The notes beneath the pieces are model-generated. The model was not told the origin of the DNA and made no database searches. It saw only the letters and a list, made by a program, of their open reading frames with translations. From Halobiforma lacisalsi AJ5 (lineage in GTDB: Archaea > Halobacteriota > Halobacteria > Halobacteriales > Natrialbaceae): DNA of 64,000 bases. The stretch spans positions 2,170,001 through 2,234,000 of the forward strand of contig NZ_CP019285.1 in assembly GCF_000226975.2 (NCBI RefSeq), given 5' to 3'. Of this stretch, positions 43,044-51,874 are shown piece after piece. Made by a program: the position numbers and the translations under genes. The first letter of the stretch is position 1, and each line of letters opens with the position of its first letter.

Positions 43044-44417
43044 TCAGTCGTCCGCCGCAGCCGCTTCGACTTCACCCGCCGATTCCGCACGCTCGAGGTC
43101 TTCCAGATATTCGTCGGCGTCGAGCGCGGCCTTCGACCCCATCCCCGCAGCCGTGACAGCCTGCTGGTAGTGGTAGTCGACGACGTCGCCGGCGCCGAAG
43201 ATGCCGGGCACGTCCGTTTCGGTCTGGCCGCCGCCCTCGCCGCCCTGTGTCTTCAGATACCCTTCGTCGTCCATCTTCACGCCGGTGTCCTCCAGATATT
43301 CGGTGTTGGGGGTGTGACCGATCGCGAGGAAGACGGCACCGACGTCGAACTCGAACTCGTTGGTCTCGGGGTCGTCGAGGCGGTCGGTGGGGTGACCCTT
43401 CTCGTTTTCGACGAGCGTCACGTGGTCGACCCCCTCTTCCTGGGAGCCGTGGACCTCGACGAGTTCGGTGTTTTTCATGATCTCGATCTCGCCGTCCTCG
43501 ACCTTTTCGTGGACCCGGTCGACCCAGTGGTCCTCGGCGCGGAACTCCTCGCGGCGGTGGGCGATGTAGACGGTATCGGCGAACTTCGTGAGGAAGGTTG
43601 CTTCTTCCATCGCGGCGTCGCCGCCGCCGACGACGAGCATGTCTTCGCCGCGGAAGAACGCGCCGTCACAGGTCGCACACGTCGACAGACCGTAGCCCAT
43701 CAGTTCGTCTTCGCCGGGGATTCCGAGCGTGCGGGCGCTCGCACCCGAGGCGGCGATCACGGCGTCGGCGGTGTAGACGTCCCCGTTCGTTAGTTCGACG
43801 CGGAACGGTCGGCTCGAGTCGTCACCGGAACGCGACGCGTTCTGGTTTGCAGTCGAACTTTGTTCGACACGCTCGACCGATTCGATGACGCCGTTTTTCA
43901 GGTCGGCGCCGAACTTCCGGGCCTGTTCTTTCATGTTGTTCACGAGTTCGGGGCCGCTGATCCCCTCGGGGAAGCCGGGGTAGTTCGCGACGTCGGTGGT
44001 CAGCGTGAGCTGGCCGCCGGGTTCGTCGCCTTCGATGACCAGCGGGTCGTTGTTCGCACGGCCGGCGTAGATCGCGGCGGTGAGGCCGGCGATTCCCGTG
44101 CCGGCGATGAGCAGCGGACGGTGTTCGACGATCTCGTCGCCGCCGTCGGTGACGAGTCCGAGCTTTTCGTCGAGTTCGCCCGTCTCGTCGAGGGCGCTCG
44201 TGTCGTCCCAGCCCCCGATCAGTTCGTCGTCGATGAAGACCTCGGGTGCGGTCTTGCGGCCATCTGCGCGTTCGACCATCTCCTCGAAGAGTTCCTCGTC
44301 GCCAGTGACGTTGTACTCCTCGTACTCGACGCCCTTGTTGTCGAAGAGGTCCTTCGCTTTCTCGCAGTAGGGACAGTCCTCCTTCGTATAGATCTCGACT
44401 CGAGGCTGGTCGCTCAT
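43044..44417 (-). CDS. Glutaredoxin-thioredoxin reductase fusion
   Basis: A 457-residue flavoprotein. Residues 1-90 are a glutaredoxin-like domain with CPYC at Cys15-Cys18 and an APEVFIDDELIGGWDD tail. Residues 100-457 are a low-molecular-weight thioredoxin reductase: FAD loop GTGIAGLTAAIYAGR, catalytic CATC at Cys247-Cys250 followed by DGAFF, NADPH loop VVGGGDAAMEEA and the final GIFGAGDV flavin segment. The fusion should pass electrons from NADPH through the reductase disulfide to its own glutaredoxin domain. An acidic low-similarity insertion lies near residues 185-205. The start at 44417 matches the beginning of the glutaredoxin strand. Confidence 0.92.
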   Translation of the reverse strand: MSDQPRVEIYTKEDCPYCEKAKDLFDNKGVEYEEYNVTGDEELFEEMVERADGRKTAPEVFIDDELIGGWDDTSALDETGELDEKLGLVTDGGDEIVEHRPLLIAGTGIAGLTAAIYAGRANNDPLVIEGDEPGGQLTLTTDVANYPGFPEGISGPELVNNMKEQARKFGADLKNGVIESVERVEQSSTANQNASRSGDDSSRPFRVELTNGDVYTADAVIAASGASARTLGIPGEDELMGYGLSTCATCDGAFFRGEDMLVVGGGDAAMEEATFLTKFADTVYIAHRREEFRAEDHWVDRVHEKVEDGEIEIMKNTELVEVHGSQEEGVDHVTLVENEKGHPTDRLDDPETNEFEFDVGAVFLAIGHTPNTEYLEDTGVKMDDEGYLKTQGGEGGGQTETDVPGIFGAGDVVDYHYQQAVTAAGMGSKAALDADEYLEDLERAESAGEVEAAAADD

Positions 44418-44567
44418 TTGTCTGTCTTCGTGTACGGAAACGTGGCGTATACGAGTTGCGTTCCCTGCAGGGTCGTCGGGTGAGCGAGGGTCGCCCGGGA
44501 TCGGCGAGAGGGCGTGTCCAGGGGTAGTCATCCAGTTTGTCGTCCCGTCCGCTGGCATCGTGTCGAC

Positions 44568-44577
44568 GCGTTTAGGG
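44568..44577 (+). promoter_or_regulatory. TATA-like element of the DUF357 gene
   Basis: GCGTTTAGGG is centred about 27 bp before the ATG at 44600, fitting a leaderless transcript. Confidence 0.4.
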
Positions 44578-44599
44578 CCGTCAGCCCCGACGATCCGGT

Positions 44600-44887
44600 A
44601 TGGCCGCCGATCTCGAGGAGAAGACCGACCGGTACGGGGAACTGCTCGCGGAGGCGCTCGCGGAGGCGACGATCGCCCCGCCGGAGGGGACGCCGATGGC
44701 CGACGCCGCCGCGGAGTGTTACGAGATGGCCGAGTCCTATCTCGAGGACGGGCGACATTTCCGTGAGAACGACGATCCGGTCAACGCGCTGGCATCGTTT
44801 TCCTACGGGCACGCGTGGCTGGACGCGGGCGCGCGAGTCGGACTGTTCGATGTCCCTACCGAGGGGCACCTGTTCACCGTCGACTGA
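44600..44887 (+). CDS. DUF357 family protein
   Basis: A 95-residue helical protein: DLEEKTDRYGELLAEALAEA, then MADAAAECYEMAESYLEDGR and a final ALASFSYGHAWLDAGARVGL segment. This matches DUF357, a small archaeal helical-bundle family. The acidic surface and complete length agree with haloarchaeal members. Function unknown. It stands alone between the thioredoxin reductase (divergent) and the CBS protein. Confidence 0.85.
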   Translation: MAADLEEKTDRYGELLAEALAEATIAPPEGTPMADAAAECYEMAESYLEDGRHFRENDDPVNALASFSYGHAWLDAGARVGLFDVPTEGHLFTVD

Positions 44888-45005
44888 GTCGTTCGAGTCG
44901 TTCGATGGGCGTCGACCGTCGGGCATCGTCGCGTGCTTTGGGCCCGGGTTCCGGTCGCGGAGCCAACCTGCCAGCGGGAGTCTGGCACCCGACCGCCGGC
45001 CGACA

Positions 45006-45013
45006 TTCATAAC
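45006..45013 (+). promoter_or_regulatory. TATA-like element of the CNNM-type gene
   Basis: TTCATAAC is centred about 26 bp before the ATG at 45035, predicting a leaderless start. Confidence 0.5.
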
Positions 45014-45034
45014 GATAGCTACTAGAGTGCAGGT

Positions 45035-46135
45035 ATGGAGGCCGTAGAACTGTCGGTCCGGTTGCTCGCGGGGGCCTTGCTCATCCTGGCGAACGGGTTC
45101 TTCGTCGCGATCGAGTTCGCGCTCACTCGCGTTCGACAGTACCCCCAGTCCGAGTTCGACGTCCCCGGACTTCGGCGGGCATGGGAGATGACCCAGGACC
45201 TCGAGATCTATCTCACGAGCTGTCAGGTCGGGATCTCGGCGACGAGCATCGCCGTCGGCATCGTCGCCGAACCGGCGCTGAAGTCGCTGCTCGCGCCGGT
45301 GTTCGAGAACACGGTTCTCGCGTCGATCGGTGCCGGCGGGCTCGTCGCGTTCGTCATCATCAACCTGCTGCACCTGACCCACGGCGAGCAGACGCCGACG
45401 TACCTCGGCGTCGAGCGGACGAAGTTCGTCGCCCGGTACGGCGCGACACCGCTGTACTGGTTCGCGAAGCTGCTGTATCCTGTTATCCTGATCGGCGACG
45501 GCGTCGCGAAGTGGACGCTCCGACGCTTCGGCATCGAGATGACCGGAGCGTGGCTCGAGACCGAGACCGACCGCGTCGAGTCACGGGCGGAACTTCGCCA
45601 CCGGTTGGGGTCCTTACTCGACCGTGGCGGCCTCTCCAGGGAGCGCAAGGAGGAGATCATCAACGCCTTCACTGTCGGCGAGATCCCCGTCAGCGACGTG
45701 ATGACCGACCGCGGGGATATCGTCTTCCTCTCGACGGCTGTCTCCCTCCGGGAGAACCTCGATCGGATCGGACACAGTCCCCACACGCGGTTTCCGCTGA
45801 TCGGCGAGGAACCGGCCGACTTTCGGGGAATCGTCTACGTCCCCGCCGTTATCGATCGACTCGATGACCTCCGGCGGGGCGAGGTCGGATTCGAAGCGGT
45901 CGCCGCCCCGCCGATGACGATCCGGGAGGACGTGACCATCAGCGAAGCGGTCGACCGGTTTCAGGAGAACCATCAGGAACTCGCATTGGTGTACGACGAG
46001 TCCGGAACGGAGGTCGTCGGCTTGCTCACCGCGACCGACGCCCTGGAGGCGGTAATGGGCGAAATCGACGATCCCCTCGATCTCGAGTACGGGGGGCAGG
46101 AAGGAAGAACGACACGGGAAAGCGCTCTCCACTGA
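45035..46135 (+). CDS. CNNM/HlyC-type transporter (DUF21 plus CBS domains)
   Basis: A 366-residue membrane protein. The N-terminal DUF21 domain has three or four membrane helices (residues about 8-165) including ILANGFFVAIEFALTRVR, ISATSIAVGI and HGEQTPTYLGVER. The C-terminal half has two CBS motifs: EEIINAFTVGEIPVSDVMTD followed by HTRFPLIGE, and ISEAVDRFQENHQELALVYD followed by VVGLLTATDALEAVMGE. Members are linked to magnesium or cobalt efflux or to sodium-coupled divalent transport and are often called hemolysin C-like. The C-terminal CorC/HlyC domain is missing. Confidence 0.9.
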   Translation: MEAVELSVRLLAGALLILANGFFVAIEFALTRVRQYPQSEFDVPGLRRAWEMTQDLEIYLTSCQVGISATSIAVGIVAEPALKSLLAPVFENTVLASIGAGGLVAFVIINLLHLTHGEQTPTYLGVERTKFVARYGATPLYWFAKLLYPVILIGDGVAKWTLRRFGIEMTGAWLETETDRVESRAELRHRLGSLLDRGGLSRERKEEIINAFTVGEIPVSDVMTDRGDIVFLSTAVSLRENLDRIGHSPHTRFPLIGEEPADFRGIVYVPAVIDRLDDLRRGEVGFEAVAAPPMTIREDVTISEAVDRFQENHQELALVYDESGTEVVGLLTATDALEAVMGEIDDPLDLEYGGQEGRTTRESALH

Positions 46136-46177
46136 CTGAGCGGGATCGATCGTCGGAGAATCTCACAGCGCGGACGG

Positions 46178-46915
46178 TCAGGGAATTCGAACCGTGTGCT
46201 CGAGCGTCCCGACGCCCTCGACCTCGATCTCGACCTCGTCGCCGTCGGAGAGCGGTCCGACGCCCTCGGGGGTCCCGGTCGCGATGACGTCGCCGGGCTC
46301 GAGGGTGAGGTAGGTCGTGATCTCGGCGATCAGTTCGGGGATCGAGAAGATCAACTGCTCCCGGGAGCCGTCCTGTTTGAGGTCGCCGTTGACCCGCGAT
46401 CGGACGGCCGCGTCCTCGGGTACCTCGTCCGGCGTCGCGAGTACTGGCCCGAGCGGTGCGGCCCCGTCGAAGGCCTTTCCGCGGATCCAGTTTTTCTCCT
46501 GTCGCTGGTCGTCGCGGTTCGAGACGTCGTTCATGCAGGTAAAGCCCTCGACGACGTCCATGGCGTCGGCCTCGGGGACGTGGCGACACTGCTCGCCGAT
46601 GACGACGGCGAGTTCCGCCTCGTGGTCGATGCGGTCCTTGCCGGCAGGAGTGGTGACGGTATCGCCGTGGCCGGCGAGGGCGTTCGGCGGTTTCAGGAAC
46701 AGCAGCGGTCGGTCGGGAACGTCCGACCCCATCTCGTCCGCGTGGTCCGCGTAGTTGCGCCCGACACAGACGATCTTCGAGGGAGCACAGGGTGGCAGGA
46801 CGTCGATCTCGTCGCCCTCGAGGCTGTAGCTCTCGTTCGCGAAGTGGACGTGGCCGCTCTCGTACTCGCCGCGCCGGACGGCGCCGGCCGGATCACGGAA
46901 TCGAACGTATTTCAT
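46178..46915 (-). CDS. Fumarylacetoacetate hydrolase family enzyme
   Basis: A 245-residue enzyme of the FAH superfamily. KIVCVGRNYADHADEMG precedes PLLFLKPPNALAGHGD, and the metal-binding part DHEAELAVVIGEQC is followed by NDVSNRDDQ and GDVIATGTPEGVG. These are all conserved in acylpyruvate hydrolases, oxaloacetate decarboxylases and related FAHD-type proteins. The Glu residues in AEL and the Asp in DVSNRD bind magnesium. The exact beta-diketo acid substrate is not evident. The open frame continues upstream, but the first conserved strand begins at MKYVRF (46915). Confidence 0.9.
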   Translation of the reverse strand: MKYVRFRDPAGAVRRGEYESGHVHFANESYSLEGDEIDVLPPCAPSKIVCVGRNYADHADEMGSDVPDRPLLFLKPPNALAGHGDTVTTPAGKDRIDHEAELAVVIGEQCRHVPEADAMDVVEGFTCMNDVSNRDDQRQEKNWIRGKAFDGAAPLGPVLATPDEVPEDAAVRSRVNGDLKQDGSREQLIFSIPELIAEITTYLTLEPGDVIATGTPEGVGPLSDGDEVEIEVEGVGTLEHTVRIP

Positions 46916-47192
46916 CGTCTGGCTGTTCGGTCGTCTTGGCGGGTCAAAAACGTTGAGAAGACGGCGGTTCTGGTCGCTGCTGTCCGATGGCGTCGCCAGT
47001 TCTCGAGGATCGATCGGCCAAGGAACCGGGAGACGACTACCCGCTGGAGGGGGCGTCGTTCGCGGCCGGCGACCACGGTGCGTCAGGCTGTCCCACGACG
47101 GCGTCGGAACGGAACGCTTTTTACTAGCCCCGAGCAACGAAGGAATACGTTCGAAGGACGCGCCGCCCGGTGCGGTGCGTGAAGACGTGAAC

Positions 47193-47267
47193 GCTCCGTT
47201 GGTGTAGTCCGGCCAATCATTTCGGCCTTTCGAGCCGATGACCTGGGTTCAAATCCCAGACGGAGCA
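47193..47267 (+). tRNA. tRNA-Glu, anticodon UUC
   Basis: A 75-nt cloverleaf. The acceptor GCTCCGT pairs with ACGGAGC, followed by discriminator A. The anticodon stem TCGGC/GCCGA holds the seven-base loop CTTTCGA, giving anticodon TTC. The T stem CTGGG/CCCAG encloses TTCAAAT. The D arm GTGTAGTCCGGCCAATCA is typical of haloarchaeal tRNA-Glu. No intron is present and CCA is not encoded. Confidence 0.95.
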
Positions 47268-47478
47268 CTTCTTCGCAAACAATTTCGTGAGCTAGGAATG
47301 CGATTCTGATTTGAACGAGAGGGGGCGCAGTGCCGAGCGCGGCGAGGCGACCGTCTTCGCGTGGTTCGAATCCCGGACTGGCCACGCCTCGGTACTCACG
47401 TTCGGTAGCGATAGCTGTCGATATCGTACTGTCCCGGACTCGGTCTGTTCCTCTCTCGAGACGTCCGACGGTATCCGA

Positions 47479-47883
47479 TCAGGTCGCCGTCGCGGAGACG
47501 TCCGCCGTGTTACGGTTCGCGACGACGCTCGCGATCCCCAGGACGGCGACGACTGCGCCGACCACGACGTTGTTCCAGAACAGAATCCCTGACAGACCGA
47601 AGACGAACGCCGACGCAAGCAACCACCCTCCGAGCAGTCCGGTCAGGAGCCGCGGGACGAGGCCGGGGATCGGGAGCGGCCCGCCGCCGGGAAACGCCGC
47701 GGCGAAGGCAGCGGTTGTCGCGATCGCGACCCCGATCAGCAGGTTGTGCGGGACGATCCACCCGGTGCCGGTAAATAACACGCCCGAGAACACCGTCCAT
47801 GCGCCGATGCCGGCCGCGAGCCCGATTGCGCGCTGTGCCGTCGGCGACGCCCTGTGGATCGATCGCGAGTCGCTCGTGGTCAT
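47479..47883 (-). CDS. SPW-repeat-like small membrane protein
   Basis: A 134-residue protein with four hydrophobic segments in two similar pairs. The segment GWIVPHNLLIGVAIATTA in the first half resembles ILFWNNVVVGAVVAVLGIA in the second; the WxxxNxxxG pattern fits the SPW family of small membrane proteins. The N-terminal 20 residues are polar. It lies about 210 bp beyond tRNA-Glu on the opposite strand. Function unknown. Confidence 0.65.
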   Translation of the reverse strand: MTTSDSRSIHRASPTAQRAIGLAAGIGAWTVFSGVLFTGTGWIVPHNLLIGVAIATTAAFAAAFPGGGPLPIPGLVPRLLTGLLGGWLLASAFVFGLSGILFWNNVVVGAVVAVLGIASVVANRNTADVSATAT

Positions 47884-48029
47884 GACTACACGTACGCGTT
47901 CGAGGTCACTAAAGGTACGACCGTGTAAACGCCGGTGAGAGTCGTCTTCTCAGGAGTAGCGAAGTAGCGAAGTAGCGGAGTAGTGCGGTCGCTAGCGGGT
48001 GATGAAACCGAGAGTTCGATCGAACGCAG

Positions 48030-48239
48030 TCAGTGCAGGGAAACTTCGTAGTACTCGGTGAACTTGACGAGATCGCAGTCCTGGAATCCATCCGCGACGG
48101 TCCCGTCGACGTCAGTGCCCGGATCATCCGTCAGCGCTGGAAGGCGTTCCTTCGCTGCTTCGCCCAGTTCGTCGTAGTGGCAGATCCGGGATTCGGCAGG
48201 GACGTCGTCGACTCGCTCGAGAGTGATATCTACACTCAT
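48030..48239 (-). CDS. Small acidic haloarchaeal protein, unknown function
   Basis: A 69-residue protein beginning MSVDITLERVDDVPAESRIC. It contains HYDELGEAAKERLPALTDD and ends with a strand LVKFTEYYEVSLH. Two cysteines are far apart, so a zinc site is unlikely. The pattern resembles a short conserved haloarchaeal family, not identified by name. The ATG at 48239 is preferred over 48272 because an AAATATTG element at about 48278-48285 (minus strand) would start transcription between them. Confidence 0.6.
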   Translation of the reverse strand: MSVDITLERVDDVPAESRICHYDELGEAAKERLPALTDDPGTDVDGTVADGFQDCDLVKFTEYYEVSLH

Positions 48240-48442
48240 GGTATTGTGTACCACGAAAGGGTGTGCAGACACTTCAATATTTTCCCGCTGTCGATAACGA
48301 TCGGCTACTAGAGGCTGCAGAAACCGAATTCAATTGGACATGCGTTTCCTCTATAAGGATGTCGTGGAGAACTGGCGGAAGCAATCGGATAGTGTGGATA
48401 GCTATAACTACAGAAAATTAATTTGGGTTATTTTGATACCGG

Positions 48443-48451
48443 AATATATTA
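48443..48451 (+). promoter_or_regulatory. TATA box of the HalOD1 gene
   Basis: AATATATTA stands in an A/T-rich stretch and is centred about 31 bp before the ATG at 48478, giving a leader of only a few bases. Confidence 0.6.
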
Positions 48452-48477
48452 ACGATTGAGCGTAGCCAACCGTAGCA

Positions 48478-48732
48478 ATGAGACAGAGCCTCGAGGGCGA
48501 TGCCGACGGGGTATGCGAACGGATCGTAACGGCGGTTGCCACGCTTGAGGACGCGGATCCCACCGAGTTACCGCCGCTGTTCGACGCGGTCGATCCCGAC
48601 GCGCTGACGGCCGTCTTTTCGACGACCGAGTCCGGGACGACCCGGACGGGACGGGTCGAGTTTCCCTACGCGGGCTATCGGATCACCGTCGAGTTCGACG
48701 ACGAACCGGTCGTGACCGTCGAGAGTGAATAG
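48478..48732 (+). CDS. HalOD1 (halobacterial output domain 1) protein
   Basis: An 84-residue single-domain protein: VCERIVTAVATLEDADPTEL is followed by PPLFDAVDPDALTAVF and a final VEFPYAGYRITVEFDD strand. This is the HalOD1 pattern, found as an output module of haloarchaeal signalling proteins and as many stand-alone small proteins. Partner and function are unknown. Confidence 0.85.
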   Translation: MRQSLEGDADGVCERIVTAVATLEDADPTELPPLFDAVDPDALTAVFSTTESGTTRTGRVEFPYAGYRITVEFDDEPVVTVESE

Positions 48733-48819
48733 CGGAGAGGCTTGGGGCCCGGCTACTGTCGATCGCTCCGGTTACGAAGCCTATGGGGGAACGGCTATGG
48801 GGGAACGGATTCGACCAGT

Positions 48820-49137
48820 TCAGGGGTTGACGTCGGGACGCTGGAACGTCGTCTCGTCCTGCGTCGGATCGTCGGTCGCCGTTTCGATTTCGGAGATGGC
48901 GGGGATGTCCGTGCGCTCGAGTTCGCCGTCCCGCCTGAAGTAGTAGGTATCGGCACAACCGGCGATCAGCTCCGACAGCGGCCGCTCCTCCTCGTGAACG
49001 ACTGTTACGAGGTCGCCCGTCACGCCGACCAGGACGGCGTCCTCGGGTTTGTAGAGGGCGTCTCGTAACTGATCGGCCGTCACGTTCTCGGGGAGGCGTA
49101 CCCGGACGCCGTCGACGGTCGCCCATCGCGTTTCCAT
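48820..49137 (-). CDS. Conserved haloarchaeal protein of unknown function
   Basis: A 105-residue acidic protein starting METRWATVDGVRVRLPENVT. It contains KPEDAVLVGVTGDLVTVVHE and AGCADTYYFRRDGELERTD. A small strand-rich fold is suggested, with a flexible C-terminal tail. It is divergent from the zinc-ribbon protein gene. Not recognised. Confidence 0.62.
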   Translation of the reverse strand: METRWATVDGVRVRLPENVTADQLRDALYKPEDAVLVGVTGDLVTVVHEEERPLSELIAGCADTYYFRRDGELERTDIPAISEIETATDDPTQDETTFQRPDVNP

Positions 49138-49312
49138 GGTCCGGTCTTGGCTTCGGGCGCCCTATACCGTTGGGCCCGCAGCTACAGGCCGCTTCTCCGT
49201 TGCCCCGTTCGATCCGGTTCCAGAGGCGGTGGAGGGCGTGGTCGCGCGGTCGGACGACGGTACGGCGGCTTGGCCCGGAAACGCTTAGGGTGATCGCGCA
49301 CGGAGCGCGAAC

Positions 49313-49540
49313 GTGAGCCAAAATCGCGTCGTTCAGGGACGTATGGTTACGGCCGAAAAACTCGCGGAACTCGTCGAGGGAGACTCTGTCATGGAGGCCG
49401 AATCGATCCAGGAAGCCGACAGGGATTGTCCCGACTGCGGCGGCGACGTCCTGAAAGTCGGCTACATGCCCTCCGTCACCGAGTTCGTCACCGGCTGGAA
49501 GTGCCAGGACTGCGACTGGAGCGAGACCGACCGGGACTGA
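49313..49540 (+). CDS. Zinc-ribbon protein of the DUF5795 type
   Basis: A 75-residue protein starting at GTG. An N-terminal helical region (GRMVTAEKLAELVEGDSVM) leads to two CxxC knuckles, CPDC and CQDC, about 26 residues apart (Cys39/42 and Cys66/69). They should bind one zinc ion. The segment VGYMPSVTEFVTGWKCQDCD is distinctive of a haloarchaeal small family recalled as DUF5795. Possible roles include nucleic-acid or protein binding. Confidence 0.78.
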   Translation: MSQNRVVQGRMVTAEKLAELVEGDSVMEAESIQEADRDCPDCGGDVLKVGYMPSVTEFVTGWKCQDCDWSETDRD

Positions 49541-49549
49541 CTGCGGCGG

Positions 49550-50422
49550 TCACCAGACGAGCCACTCGAGTCCGACGACGACGACGGCCAGGAACACGTG
49601 TTCGCCGTCGACGATGAACCCGTAGTACAGCACGGTCCGGTCCGGGTGGGCGAAGGGGATGTAGCCGGCGACGTAGCCGTTCATCGCGAGGAGAGCGAGG
49701 AACTCGAGCGACAGCGACGTGCCGACGACGATGGCGACGACGGCGGCCGCGATCACGACGTTGGCGAGCTGCGTGTACCGTCTGGTCGCCGCGGTCCCGA
49801 GGCGGTTGGGCACCGTCGCGATCCCTTCTTCGCGGTCACCCTCGATGTCCTTGACGTCGAAGATCACCGCGGCGACGGTGATCATCGCGGTCACGTATCC
49901 CGTGATCACGAGGATCTCGAGGGTCCAGAGCTGGCCGTAGTAGTAGCCGACCCCGAGGGGGATCACGCCCCAGGCGAAGCCGACGAAGAGGTTCTTCACC
50001 AGGAAGACCTGCTTGATTCCGCCGACGGAGTACAGGAGCGCGACGGCAAGCGGCAGGAGGAGGTAGACGGCTCCCGGCAGCCCCAGGACCACTGCGACGG
50101 CGATGGCGGCGACGTACAGCCCGATGCCGAGTACGAGCAGGTACCGGCCGTAGCGTTTGGTAAACGACGCCCGGTCGGGAACGTTCTCCTCGTCCTCCTC
50201 GAGATCGGTGAACCGGTTGACGGTGTAGACGAACAGCGTCGCCGCGAAGACGATAAACAGCGGCAACGGCTCGAGCGGGAGGTGGGCGAGGACGACCGTC
50301 GTAACGACGACGCTCATCGTCGCCAGCGAGATGAAGAGGTTACTGTGGACGAGTCCGCGGAGTGCGCGCTCGAGGGAGGCGATCAACCGCCGCGTTCGGT
50401 GCGTGACAGTCGGATGGGTCAC
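49550..50422 (-). CDS. UbiA-family prenyltransferase
   Basis: A 290-residue membrane protein with about nine helices. The first aspartate-rich motif is NRFTDLEED (Asn69, Asp73, Asp77) and the second is DVKDIEGDREEG (Asp189, Asp192, Asp196); both coordinate magnesium and the prenyl diphosphate. In haloarchaea such enzymes act in menaquinone, DGGGP (archaeal lipid) or carotenoid (lycopene elongase) pathways. Divergence of the motif surroundings prevents a firm choice. It faces the zinc-ribbon gene tail to tail. Confidence 0.87.
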   Translation of the reverse strand: MTHPTVTHRTRRLIASLERALRGLVHSNLFISLATMSVVVTTVVLAHLPLEPLPLFIVFAATLFVYTVNRFTDLEEDEENVPDRASFTKRYGRYLLVLGIGLYVAAIAVAVVLGLPGAVYLLLPLAVALLYSVGGIKQVFLVKNLFVGFAWGVIPLGVGYYYGQLWTLEILVITGYVTAMITVAAVIFDVKDIEGDREEGIATVPNRLGTAATRRYTQLANVVIAAAVVAIVVGTSLSLEFLALLAMNGYVAGYIPFAHPDRTVLYYGFIVDGEHVFLAVVVVGLEWLVW

Positions 50423-50686
50423 CGGTCGTTGTCCTGGCGTGTAGCGTGGTCGGCGTGGCTGGCGCGGACTGTGGCCGATCGACGTGTGGAACCGCGGTCC
50501 TCCGAAATCGTCGTCCCGTGAGTGGCGTCGAACGTGCGCCGCGGCGGTCGACGGTCCGTCCGTGTGACGTGCTAGGGACTCGCTCGAGTCAAACGCTTCG
50601 GTCGCGGGAACGGTAGACGGTAGATCGTTCGCCGAGATGTCTCTCCCGAGGCCCGGGTGCTACTCCGTCCCGAGCGGAACTGGCAG

Positions 50687-50695
50687 GATTTAAGC
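50687..50695 (+). promoter_or_regulatory. TATA-like element of sucC
   Basis: GATTTAAGC is centred 26 bp before the ATG at 50717, which favours that codon over the ATG at 50723 and predicts a leaderless sucCD transcript. Confidence 0.55.
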
Positions 50696-50716
50696 AAGGC
50701 CGGAACGGCCGTTCGA

Positions 50717-51874
50717 ATGGATATGAGACTACACGAATATCAGGCGAAGGAGGTCTTCGCCGACGCCGGCATCCCGACGCCGGCATCACAACTCGCCTCC
50801 GACGTCGACGGGGTCGTTGACGCGGCCGACGAGATCGGGTATCCAGTCGCAGTCAAGGCGCAGGTACACGTCGGTGGCCGCGGCAAGGCCGGCGGGATCA
50901 AACTCGTCGAGAACAGCGAGGAAGCCCGCGAGGCAGCGGATTCGATTCTGGGGATGGACCTCAAGGGCTACCACGTGGATCAGGTCCTCGTCGAGGAGGC
51001 CGTCGACTTCACGAACGAACTCTACGTCGGGATCACGATGGACCGCGGCGAGGGCAAGCCCGTCGCGATGGTCTCGACCAAAGGCGGGGTCAACATCGAG
51101 GAAGTCGCCGAGGAGGACCCCGACGCGATCGCGCGCGAACACATCGACCCCTCCTTCGGCATGCACCCCTACCAGGCCCGCAAGGCCGTCTACGATGCGG
51201 GCGTCGACAAGGCGGTCGCCCGCGACGTCTCGAGCATCCTGAAGACGCTGTACGACCTCTGGGAGAGCAAGGACGGTTCCGACGTCGAGATCAACCCGCT
51301 GATGATCACCGACGACGACGAGGTCATCGCGGCCGACGCCGTGATGAACGTCGACGAGGACGCACTCTTCCGACACCCCGACCTCGAGGAGATGGAAGAG
51401 GAAGCCGCGGGCGGTGACGAACTCGAGCGGAAGGCAGACGAGTACGACTTCGACTACGTCCGTCTCTCGGGTAACGTCGGCATCATCGGTAACGGCGCGG
51501 GCCTCGTCATGACGACGCTGGACCTCGTCGACCACTACGGCGGCGAACCCGCCAACTTCCTGGACGTCGGCGGCGGCGCGAAGGCCGAACGCATCACCAA
51601 CGCCCTCGATATGGTCTTCTCGGACGAGAACGTCGACGCCGTCGTCTTCAACATCTTCGGCGGCATCACCCGCGGCGACGAGGTCGCCCGCGGTATCAAC
51701 GAGGCGCTCGAGCAGTTCGACGAGATTCCCAAGCCCGTCGTCGTCCGACTGGCGGGCACCAACTGGGAGGAAGGTATGGAAATTCTGAACGAGGACCTCG
51801 TGACGGTCGAACAGACCCTCGAGGACGCGGTCCAGCGTACCGTCGAGTACGCCGCGGAGGTGAACGAACAATGA
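50717..51874 (+). CDS. sucC: Succinyl-CoA synthetase (ADP-forming) beta subunit
   Basis: A 385-residue subunit of the citric acid cycle enzyme. The ATP-grasp domain holds [18 protein letters not shown] and VEINPLMI, and the CoA-ligase beta domain ends with [16 protein letters not shown]. Full family length. The stop overlaps the start of sucD in ATGA, coupling translation of the two subunits that form the active complex. The ATG at 50717 fits the promoter; the ATG two codons later is equally compatible with the family. Confidence 0.96.
   Translation: MDMRLHEYQAKEVFADAGIPTPASQLASDVDGVVDAADEIGYPVAVKAQVHVGGRGKAGGIKLVENSEEAREAADSILGMDLKGYHVDQVLVEEAVDFTNELYVGITMDRGEGKPVAMVSTKGGVNIEEVAEEDPDAIAREHIDPSFGMHPYQARKAVYDAGVDKAVARDVSSILKTLYDLWESKDGSDVEINPLMITDDDEVIAADAVMNVDEDALFRHPDLEEMEEEAAGGDELERKADEYDFDYVRLSGNVGIIGNGAGLVMTTLDLVDHYGGEPANFLDVGGGAKAERITNALDMVFSDENVDAVVFNIFGGITRGDEVARGINEALEQFDEIPKPVVVRLAGTNWEEGMEILNEDLVTVEQTLEDAVQRTVEYAAEVNEQ

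Noticed and set aside
47340..47385. tRNA-like T-loop sequence (GGTTCGAATCCC) about 100 bp after tRNA-Glu
   Set aside because: The flanking bases do not form a T stem and no acceptor or anticodon arm is present; not enough for a tRNA fragment or attachment site.
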